Assembly: GCA_002343485.1 (NCBI GenBank)
Contig: DDST01000161.1
Coordinates: forward strand, 1-17,831
Length of the DNA stretch: 17,831 nt
Direction: 5' to 3'
Origin: Proteobacteria bacterium UBA2383
Lineage (GTDB): Bacteria > Pseudomonadota > Gammaproteobacteria > Competibacterales > Competibacteraceae
The translations under genes and the position numbers were made by a program. This document shows positions 7,299-14,900 of the stretch, one piece after another. The stretch's first letter is position 1, and every line of letters begins with the position of its first letter. The notes below the pieces were generated by a model. The model did no database searches and had not been told where the DNA came from. It saw nothing but the letters and a program-made list of their open reading frames with translations.

Positions 7299-8133
7299 TC
7301 ACCCCCACAACACCCTCTCCGCCTGCCCCAGCAGGTAACACAAGATATGCGCCGGCACCTTGAGAATATGAGTGGACAGGCCTTTTAACCCGGTCACGCC
7401 GAAGCCGGTATCTTGTTTCGTAACCAGATAAGCCTGATTGAGACCTTCGGCAGCGCTGTAAAGAGCCAGGCCGCTCTTAGTGTCCACGCTGGCCCGTTCA
7501 CAATATTTGATCTCAAAAACCAAGTGGTAAGCCGGGCTTTTCACGATGATGTCGACTTCCTTGTGGCTCACGGCATCGCGCCAATAGGCGATCTGCGGCG
7601 TATCGCGATAATGATAGGCGTAGAGATGCCGCAGCACAGTCGTTTCTACGATCATCCCCATGTCGTCGGGATTGGCGAGCACTTCTTCCCCACGCAGCAG
7701 GACGGCGTTACGCAATGCAGCATCCACCAGATAGTACTTAATTGCGGGCGCGCAGCACCTTCTTGCCGCCCATGCCGACTGGTGGCAGGCAATAAACCAG
7801 ATTAGCGGCGCGTAATAGGTCCAGATGATTCCCAACAGTAGCGGCGGAAGTTTCCAGATCACGGGCAACGGTGTTATGCGCGAGAATCCCGCCGGTGTGT
7901 AGGCAGAGATAGATGAACAGCCGCTCCAAGTCGTTCACGTTGCGCACTCCAAACAGCGCAGTCATGTCCCGCTTGAGCACCCGTTCCACAACGTCTTCGC
8001 GTAACAGGCGCTGGCATAGACCGATGTCATCCTGGCGGGCGGTTTCGGGAAAGCCACCGGTAAGCAAGTAGCGATTGAACAACGGTAGCAAGGGCCGGAG
8101 CTGGGCGGCAATTTGTAACTGCCTGAATGCGGC
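7299..8133 (-). pseudogene. DUF4143-type ATPase remnant, N-terminally truncated and frameshifted
   Basis: Two minus-strand frames join to give one recognisable DUF4143 C-terminal region. The upstream part begins at about AFRQLQIAAQ (8133) and contains LFNRYLLTGGFPETA, LREDVVERVLKRDMTALFG and ANLVYCLPP, ending KKVLRARN then TAA at 7738-7740. The downstream part resumes one base out of phase with KYYLVDAALRN (about 7737) and continues through EVDIIVKS and FEIKYCE, a PD-(D/E)XK-like C-terminal motif, to the TGA at 7299-7301. Removing one base of the A pair at 7740-7741 restores RARNKYYLVDAA. The N-terminal AAA domain with Walker A and B, normally about 150 or more residues, is absent; upstream DNA is exonuclease remnant instead. 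Such ATPases are common accessory genes of unclear role, some discussed as antitoxin-like or mobile. This copy should be non-functional. Confidence 0.85.
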
Positions 8134-8318
8134 ACAGCAGCGCATGGCTGACTTCCGATAAGCCGCAATGGGATTGCAAATGGTTCTGCATGTGCGACAA
8201 CAGATGAGCCGTCCTCCCGGCATCTAGGCCTTGATCACGGTCCACAATCTGGCTATCGCGCACCCGCTCCAGGCGACAGCCCCGTGGTTTCAAAGTCGAT
8301 GACGGCGATCATTCCCAT
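8123..8318 (-). pseudogene. Remnant of a DEDDh (DnaQ-like) 3'-5' exonuclease
   Basis: This short relic is visible only by reading two frames. From ATG at 8318 or 8312 the first frame encodes MIAVIDFETTGLSP, the Exo I motif (DxE) typical of DnaQ/epsilon-type exonucleases, and hits TAG at 8253-8255. A second frame then carries SQIVDR, resembling the family's G(R/Q)IVDRYQSL strand. It continues to DAGRTAHLLSHMQNH and SHALLCRIQ, which resemble the C-terminal Exo III helix region (Asp, Arg, Thr, Ala spacing). Roughly 110-130 residues that should lie between these pieces are gone, including Exo II. The end abuts the DUF4143 remnant at about 8125. It is not a functional enzyme. Assignment rests on motif recognition in short fragments: the N-terminal part is strong and the C-terminal part moderate. 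Confidence 0.72.
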
Positions 8319-8326
8319 GTCACAGC

Positions 8327-8599
8327 TTACTCACTCTCAAGATCGATCGGCTGCTGGACTCTATCCCGATAGCGATACCGGGACGGTTTCGACACATGCA
8401 ACTGCGTATCGTGAGCAATCATTTCCGTCAATTCGTCAGCAGCCTGCCGCAATGCTTCGCATACGAGGCGTGAAGCGGAATCGGTATTCCCATTCAACGC
8501 ACCGATACACCGCAAAACTGTGCCATGCAAAATGGTCAGGCGGTCAATTCGAGTTTCCACTTGGGAAATGACAGTGGCCTCTTGAGTCGAAATCTTCAT
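8327..8599 (-). CDS. Small hypothetical protein
   Basis: The product is 90 residues from ATG at 8599; a TTG six codons upstream at 8617 is an alternative. I do not recognise the family. The sequence is hydrophilic and mostly helix-forming, with VETRIDRLTILHG and a central EALRQAADELTEMI helix, then a basic and Tyr/Arg-rich segment (SRYRYRDR) and an acidic end. There is no signal peptide, membrane segment or Cys cluster. The stop lies 8 bases before the ATG of the exonuclease remnant, suggesting the two were once co-transcribed. No convincing Shine-Dalgarno sequence is present. It may be intact, or it may be part of the same decaying island. Confidence 0.5.
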   Translation of the reverse strand: MKISTQEATVISQVETRIDRLTILHGTVLRCIGALNGNTDSASRLVCEALRQAADELTEMIAHDTQLHVSKPSRYRYRDRVQQPIDLESE

Positions 8600-8724
8600 C
8601 TTATTGCCATTTTTCAATCAAATACTCTAAACCCCTAAAGGAACCCTACTTACCAGTGCTTAACTGAGACTGCTGCCCAAAAGCATGTTTACAACGCAAC
8701 AATTACTTATAATTAATTGATTAA
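8600..8724. other. AT-rich intergenic stretch after ligA
   Basis: This gap between the ligA stop and the small hypothetical gene is markedly AT-rich next to ligA (8700-8725). It includes the 10-base palindrome TGATTAATCA (8718-8727), which overlaps the ligA stop codon, and a short direct repeat CTAAA-CCC-CTAAA near 8628-8640. I see no stem followed by a T-tract that would make a clear rho-independent terminator for ligA, and no well-spaced promoter boxes. It may mark the left boundary of the accessory block. Confidence 0.35.
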
Positions 8725-10767
8725 TCACAAGATACAGGAATCTTCTAACAATGCCAACAACCCTGTTTCGTCCAAAATTCTGACGCTCAACTCCTGCGCC
8801 TTGTCCAGTTTGGACCCGGCATCGTGACCCGCCACCACATAATCAGTTTTCTTCGACACGCTGCCACTCACCTTGGCGCCTAGCGCCCGTAAGCGATCGG
8901 CGGCTTGGTCGCGCGTCAGGGAATCCAGCGTTCCGGTCAAAACAAAGGTCTTACCCGCCAGCGATTGAGCCACCATTGGCTTTCTCGCAACATCCGGCCA
9001 ATGCACCCCCGCGGCTCGCAGGCGAGCGATCACGTGTTGATTATGCGGCTCCTGAAAAAACGCCCGGATCGCTGCAGCAACCACCGGCCCGACATCCGGT
9101 GTCTGCCGCAACACTTCTTCCTCAGCGGTTATCAACGCCTCCAGTGTGCCAAAATGCGCCGCTAGCGTCATGGCCGTCGCCTCACCGACCTCGCGAATAC
9201 CCAGCGCAAATAGAAATCGCGCCAGTGTCGTCATCTTGCTGCGTTCCAGCGCCGCGACCAGATTAGCCGCTGACTTGGCGCCCATCCGTTCCAAACCGGC
9301 CAGTGCTGTGATATCCAGGGCGTAAAGATCAGCAGGACCCTGCACCTTTTCCTGATCCACCAACTGTTCCACCAGCTTATCGCCCAATCCTTCAATGTCC
9401 ATCGCCCGCCGCGAGGCAAAGTGGCGAATCGCTTCCTTACGCTGAGCGCGGCAGTAGAGACCGCCGATGCAGCGCGCGACTGCTTCGCCTTCCGGGCGGA
9501 CGATGCTTGAACCGCATACCGGACAGGTCTCCGGCATCACAAACGGCTGCGTATCATCCGGGCGGCGGTCTAGCACGACACTGACGACTTCGGGAATCAC
9601 ATCGCCGGCACGGCGGACGATTACGGTATCGCCAACCCGCACATCTTTGCGCGCAATCTCATCGGCATTGTGCAACGTCGCATTCGTCACCGTGACCCCG
9701 CCCACGAAAACCGGCCTGAGCCGCGCCACGGGCGTGATCGCCCCCGTGCGCCCAACCTGCACTTCGATGGCTTCCACTGCCGTCAGCTCCTCTTGAGCCG
9801 GAAATTTGTGGGCCACCGCCCAGCGCGGTTCACGGGTGCGAAACCCCAGTTGCCGCTGCCAAGCCATGCGATTGATCTTGTACACCACACCGTCAATATC
9901 AAAAGGCAGCGCGTCACGCTTCCCAGCGATGTCGTTGTGAAACGCGATCAGGCCATCGGCGCCCCATACAGCCGCTCGTTCATGACACACCGGCAAGCCA
10001 AAAGCCGCCAGCGCATCCAGCACCGCGCTATGGGTCGCTGGTGGCTCCCAGCCCTGCACCTCACCCAAACCGTAAGCAAAAAAGGACAGTGGACGTTTGG
10101 CCGCCAGGCTTGAATCCAATTGCCGGATCGTACCCGCCGCGCCATTACGCGGATTTACCAAAGCTGGCAACCCGGCAGCCCGCTGCCGGGCATTGTAGCG
10201 CTCAAAGTCCGGGCGGCTCATGTAGGCCTCGCCACGCACTTCCAGTATCGCGGGGGCGTCGCCATGCAGTCTTAGCGGCACGGTTTTGATCGTGCGCACG
10301 TTCTGCGTGACTTCTTCGCCAGTCTCGCCATCGCCGCGCGTTGCTGCCTGCACCAGCAGGCCTTGCTCATAGCGCAGGTTAATGGCGAGACCATCAAACT
10401 TGAGTTCGCACGCATACTCGACAAGCGCTGCCCCCTCGCTCAGATCCAGTTCGCGCCGCACCTGCGTATCAAAAGCGCGCGCGCCGTTTGGGCTGGTGTC
10501 GGTTTCCGTGCGGATGGACAACATCGGCACGCGATGCCGGACTGGCGTAAATGCTTCCAGCGGCTTACCGCCCACGCGCTGGGTAGGAGAATCCGGTGCG
10601 ATCAGTGCAGGATGCGCAGCTTCCAGGGTCTGCAATTCCTGGAACAGCCGGTCATACTCGGCATCGGGAATCTTGGGGCTATCCAGAACATAATAATGAT
10701 AGCTGTGCCTATTCAGTTGTTCACGCAACTGGGTAGCGCGGATCATTATCTCATCAGGCGCTGTCAT
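8725..10767 (-). CDS. ligA: NAD+-dependent DNA ligase LigA
   Basis: This 680-residue enzyme seals nicks in replication and repair using NAD+. The N-terminal Ia domain contains HSYHYYVLDSP and DAEYDRLF. The adenylation domain has the nucleophile Lys123 in ELKFDGLA (KxDG), EVRGE near 176-180 and VAHKFPA near 318-324. It is followed by the OB-fold (VGRTGAITPVA), a four-Cys zinc finger (Cys415, Cys418, Cys433, Cys439), helix-hairpin-helix repeats, and a C-terminal BRCT domain from about residue 600 (GKTFVLTGTL, KTDYVVAG). All domains are complete. The ATG at 10767 has a GAGG six bases upstream. The gene follows zipA by 48 bases, the order also found in Pseudomonas-type genomes. A short insert before the KxDG motif (RTETDTSPNGARAFD) is a known variant form. 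Confidence 0.97.
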   Translation of the reverse strand: MTAPDEIMIRATQLREQLNRHSYHYYVLDSPKIPDAEYDRLFQELQTLEAAHPALIAPDSPTQRVGGKPLEAFTPVRHRVPMLSIRTETDTSPNGARAFDTQVRRELDLSEGAALVEYACELKFDGLAINLRYEQGLLVQAATRGDGETGEEVTQNVRTIKTVPLRLHGDAPAILEVRGEAYMSRPDFERYNARQRAAGLPALVNPRNGAAGTIRQLDSSLAAKRPLSFFAYGLGEVQGWEPPATHSAVLDALAAFGLPVCHERAAVWGADGLIAFHNDIAGKRDALPFDIDGVVYKINRMAWQRQLGFRTREPRWAVAHKFPAQEELTAVEAIEVQVGRTGAITPVARLRPVFVGGVTVTNATLHNADEIARKDVRVGDTVIVRRAGDVIPEVVSVVLDRRPDDTQPFVMPETCPVCGSSIVRPEGEAVARCIGGLYCRAQRKEAIRHFASRRAMDIEGLGDKLVEQLVDQEKVQGPADLYALDITALAGLERMGAKSAANLVAALERSKMTTLARFLFALGIREVGEATAMTLAAHFGTLEALITAEEEVLRQTPDVGPVVAAAIRAFFQEPHNQHVIARLRAAGVHWPDVARKPMVAQSLAGKTFVLTGTLDSLTRDQAADRLRALGAKVSGSVSKKTDYVVAGHDAGSKLDKAQELSVRILDETGLLALLEDSCIL

Positions 10768-10815
10768 GCAATGCCTCGTGACTTCCCATTGTTACCGTGG
10801 AACGGGGCTTCCACC

Positions 10816-11721
10816 CTATACCGGCTGCGCCCAAAGCCGTTGTTTTCTCCGGAACTCGGCAACCTCATTGCGCAAGTGCAAAAGTCCCTGATTTGTTAAG
10901 CGCTTGCGGCGTTCATCGCAAATCATGCCGTTCAACCGCTGCGCCAGTTGATCAGCAGTGACGACCAGCAAATCCAAGGCCTTCATCTCTTCCATCGGAC
11001 CCGGCAGTTTCATAAACAGTAGTAATCCTGGCGTCGTCAGATCATCCGGTATCGATGGATCGAAAGTGCCCGGTTTCCGCAAATGCGCCATGCTGAAGAT
11101 CGGCTCACCCTCCCCGTTATCCGTACAGCGCTCAAACAAACCGCTGGCCCCCAATTGGAAATTCAGATCAAGCGCCACCGCCTGAACATCGGCCCATTTA
11201 AAGGTGGATTGACCGGCAGGCACCGCTACCACGGCCAAGGCCACCGTCATTTTCGGCGGCCCCGAAACTGCCGGTTCCCGGCGCAAATCACACGCCGGCT
11301 CTGCCATTGCGACGGGTGCTACTTGAGGACTCACCTCAACCTCAGCCACTGGGTTGGCATCGGCGCCGGCCGCCGGATTGCCATCGGCTTCAGCGACCGA
11401 TTCTTCATCACTAGAGGCCGGTTTCTCTTGGCGATGAATGGGTCGAATCTCCACATCAATCAGCGCTTTTTTAGCCAATGGGTGTTCAGGAGTAATCATG
11501 ATCCCGCTAAAGTCATGCCTGTTGTTCATCTCCTCGGAAGACTCTGGAGCTTGAGGATCGCCAAACACCGGTTCTTTTTGCAGTGAGAGCTGGTGGCGCC
11601 GGCGCTTGCGGATTCCCTCACGGATATGGACACGCATACCCCAAAGATAGATCAGGACGACGACAACGACGCCAATGCCCGCCAATAACCACTGCAACTG
11701 TGTTTTGTCCAACATTTCCAT
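10816..11721 (-). CDS. zipA: Cell division protein ZipA
   Basis: This 301-residue inner-membrane protein tethers FtsZ to the membrane at the septum. Residues about 10-28 form a single N-terminal transmembrane anchor (WLLAGIGVVVVVLIYLWG), followed by a basic cluster (RKRRRH). A long Ala/Glu/Pro-rich linker occupies about 45-155. The C-terminal FtsZ-binding domain spans about 158-290 and includes GLFERC, IFSMAHLRKPGTFDP and PGLLLFMKLPGP. Topology is N-out with the bulk in the cytoplasm, as known for ZipA. The chosen ATG is at 11721; a second Met two codons on is possible, and AGGG lies about 10 bases upstream. It has its own predicted promoter in the 185-base gap after smc and probably reads through into ligA. 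Confidence 0.93.
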   Translation of the reverse strand: MEMLDKTQLQWLLAGIGVVVVVLIYLWGMRVHIREGIRKRRRHQLSLQKEPVFGDPQAPESSEEMNNRHDFSGIMITPEHPLAKKALIDVEIRPIHRQEKPASSDEESVAEADGNPAAGADANPVAEVEVSPQVAPVAMAEPACDLRREPAVSGPPKMTVALAVVAVPAGQSTFKWADVQAVALDLNFQLGASGLFERCTDNGEGEPIFSMAHLRKPGTFDPSIPDDLTTPGLLLFMKLPGPMEEMKALDLLVVTADQLAQRLNGMICDERRKRLTNQGLLHLRNEVAEFRRKQRLWAQPV

Positions 11722-11826
11722 GAATTCAAAGCCCTGGGTTGCGCCTGCCGCAATCTGATGTGCACCGTGGTGATGATAAAGCCTGTCCAGCCTTCACGTC
11801 GGCGAACGGAGAATGACATGCCGCCG

Positions 11827-11855
11827 TTTATACTGAAATTGCCCTCTATTAACAA
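11827..11855 (-). promoter_or_regulatory. Predicted sigma70-type promoter of zipA(-ligA)
   Basis: A -35 box TTGTTA (11850-11855) is separated by 17 bases from a -10 box TATAAA (11827-11832), matching consensus at 4 of 6 and 5 of 6 positions. Transcription would start near 11820, about 100 bases before the zipA ATG. The -35 box lies in one arm of an inverted repeat, which could matter for regulation. Prediction from sequence only. Confidence 0.55.
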
Positions 11856-11884
11856 ACGCCATTTGTTATGTTAGTGAAACATAA
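11850..11884. repeat. Two overlapping inverted repeats between smc and zipA
   Basis: TAACAAA-CGCCA-TTTGTTA (11850-11868) and TTATGTT-AGTGA-AACATAA (11866-11884) are both perfect 7-base inverted repeats with 5-base spacers. They share three bases (11866-11868), so as RNA hairpins they would be mutually exclusive. The first covers the -35 box of the predicted zipA promoter and the second lies just upstream of it, about 25 bases after the smc stop. Neither has a GC-rich stem or a T-tract, so they are poor terminators. Protein-binding sites are more plausible. Confidence 0.45.
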
Positions 11885-11906
11885 TTCATCAATAAGGTTG
11901 CATTCG

Positions 11907-14900
11907 CTAACCCACCCCCGCTAAACGAACCGCTGCCTCGACATCGACCGCCACCAGGCGCGATACGCCCGCCTCTTGCATGGTCACACCGGCTAAATGC
12001 TCCGCGATTTCCATCGTCGCCTTGTTATGGGTGATGAATACAAACTGGACCCGGCTTGCCATATCCTGCACCAACGCACCAAACCGCCGGACATTCGCTT
12101 CATCCAATGGCGCATCCACCTCGTCCAGCAGGCAAAAAGGCGCAGGATTGAGCTGAAAAATAGCAAACACCAGAGCAACCGCGGTCAATGCCTTTTCGCC
12201 GCCAGACAGCAGGCTGATCGAACCAATCCGTTTACCAGGCGGTTTCGCCATGATCGCTACACCAGCATCCAATACATCCTCTCCGGCCAATTCCAGATGG
12301 GCTTCGCCACCGCCAAACAGGCGAGGAAACAATGCCTGTAAGCCGGTGTTAACCTGTTCAAAAGTCTCCCGGAACCGGGTACGGGTCTCACGATCCATCT
12401 GCCGGATAGCGCTCTCCAGCATGGCTAGCGCCTCCAGCAAATCATCGTTCTGCGTATCAAGATATGTTTTGCGCCCGGATAGTTCAGCGAACTCCTCAAT
12501 CGCCGCCAAATTGATCGCGCCCAGCCGCTGGATACGCTGCTCGATTTGCTCCAGCCGGGTCAACCAATCACGCTCGATCGCCTCTGCCGGCAGAGTAGGC
12601 GCCACCGTTTCCGGGTTGGTCTCCCATTCGGCTAACTGCTCGCGCAGGCTCTGCTGACGCACGCGCGCCTCGCTCGATGCCAGACGCTGCTCTTCAATGT
12701 GCCGGCGTTGCACCTCAGCCTGCCGCTCGCAACGGCCACGAATCTGCTCACTCATCGCCAATTCGGTATCCTGGGCTTCCAGGCATTGACGCGCCTCCGC
12801 CAATTCCGCTTCTAGCGCCAGCCGGGTTTCCAGCCAGCCCGCCAATTCATCTTCCACCGTTTGCAAAAGTTCGTCACTATCAGTCACCCGCTCCGCAGCT
12901 AACCGGTCGCGCCGCTCCAGCAACTGGCGTTGCTGGAGATCCACGCGCTCCAGCGCCTGCTTCACTGCGGTGACCTGAACCCGCAACGCCTCCAGTACGG
13001 CCGCCTGGCGAGTTGCTTCCTGGCGGGCTGCCTCAGCCTGGACACGGCTTTGTTGATACTCTTGCTGCAATTGCGCACGCCGATCGTTCAATACTGCTTG
13101 CTCCGCACGCACGCTCTCCAGGGTCAACAGCGCATCCTCAAGCCGCATCCGGGCCAATTGCACCTGTTCCCGATCCTGCTCGCACTGATAATCCAGTTCC
13201 ATCTGTTCCTCAACCAGCGCCTCACAGCGGGTGCGCGCCTGCTCCCAGCGGGCTTGAGCTGTCTTAACCTCACTCTGTGCATGGGCCTGGTCACGATGCC
13301 CCTGATTAACTACCTGCTGCGCTTCACGGCATTGTTGTTCCAGTTCTCGTTGCCGTTTGCGCAATTGATCAAGTTGCACGGTTTGCCGTTCGGCCTCCAG
13401 GGCATCGCCCTCCAGCGCCATTTCCAATTGGCCTATTTCCCGTTCACGGGCCAATACACCCTCCTCCTCGCCACCGTGCGCTATACGCAGCCAGTGACGG
13501 CCGCACAATACGCCGTCCGGCGTCACCAAGGTCTCTCCTTGTTGTAAATCCGTGCGACGAGCCAGTGCTTCCGTAATGTCGGCTGCGGTTCGCACCTGAT
13601 CAAGTAAACCACTCAGCGGCCACGGTGTCTGGATTCGAGCAGATAAAGACCATCGCTCACCTTCCCCGCCCCTACCCTCTCCCGCCAAAGGATAGGCGGT
13701 GGCATTGGGCAGGGAATCAGAGGAAGGGGGGGCTGGATTGCAAGGCCATTCAAACAAGGTCAACCGGCCTTGAGATAGCGCCGCTTTAGCGGCGCACGCC
13801 GGATCATCAAGATGCGGCACACAAACCGCGTCCAGCCAGCCGGCCAGCACCACTTCTACTGCCGTCTCCCAGCCAGATTCAACGGCCAGCTGCTCCGCCA
13901 AGCGCGGCGCACCGGTCAAACCCTGAGTGCATAGCCAGTCTTGCAAACCGCTCTCCTGGCGGCCCAGCGCCGCTTCTTGCAGGGTGTGCAATGAGGTCAA
14001 TCGCCCGCGGCCGGTTTGCACCCGTTCCTGAACCGCACGCAACCTGTGATCAACCTGCTGGCGTGTCTCCCGGGTTTTATTCAGATCCGCCTCAAAGTGT
14101 GCCAGTTGTTCCTGAGCACGCCGCAAGTCTTCGGTAATACCTTGTTCGGCTTCCCGGCGCTCCGCCCAATCCTGCTCAAGATCTGCATCGGCCAGTTGCT
14201 CCTGCTCGAAACGCAGACGCTCTAACCGCCGTTCGCTTTGCAACAACTGCCGGTCCAGATGCTCGATCCGGGTGCGTTCTACCTCCGCCTGGCGCTGGGC
14301 CTCTCCGCTACGCTGGCTGACATCTTCCCAATCTGCCTGACCTTCGCGCAGGGCGGCCTCAGCAGCGGACAACGAGGCACCCGTCTCCATTTCAACAGCC
14401 AGCTTCCACGCCAGTTCTGGTTCAGCTTCCGTCAGAGCAGTCGTCAACTTGTCACACTGCTCCTTATCCAACACCTGTTGTGTCTCGATCTGCTCCAATG
14501 CCACACAGATCTGTTGCCAATCCTCCTCGCGTCGCCGCCCCAATTCTTGCTGGTGCTGCAGGTATTGTTCAAGCCGGCTGATCTCAGCGCCAACCTGGTA
14601 ATAGCGCCCCTGCGTTGCATTGAAGGTCTCGTTCAATTTTAGCCGCTGCAAACGGCCCGCTTCCAAGGCCGCCTCCAGTCGCCGCTGCTCAGCCAAGGTC
14701 GCTTCCAACGCCGTTTCTTGCTGGCGCAGAACTTGTTCGAATCCAAGGATTTCAGTTTGCAGCTCTCGCCAGCGCAGGGTCAACAATTCTGCCCGCAACT
14801 GGCGTTCCTCGGCGCGGTAACCGCGATATTGCTCAGCCGCCCGGGCTTGGCGCTGGAGATGTTGTAGCCGCCGGTTCAGCTCCTCGCGCACGTCATTGAG

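Noticed and set aside
7299..7868. A 189-codon open frame that starts with a hydrophobic stretch, suggesting a small membrane protein
   Set aside because: The hydrophobic part (7746-7868) is the out-of-frame reading of the DUF4143 coding sequence upstream of the frameshift; only the part after about 7737 is genuine family sequence.
11866..11884. Rho-independent terminator for smc
   Set aside because: The 7-base stem is AT-rich and lacks a following T-tract, so an operator or structural role is more likely.
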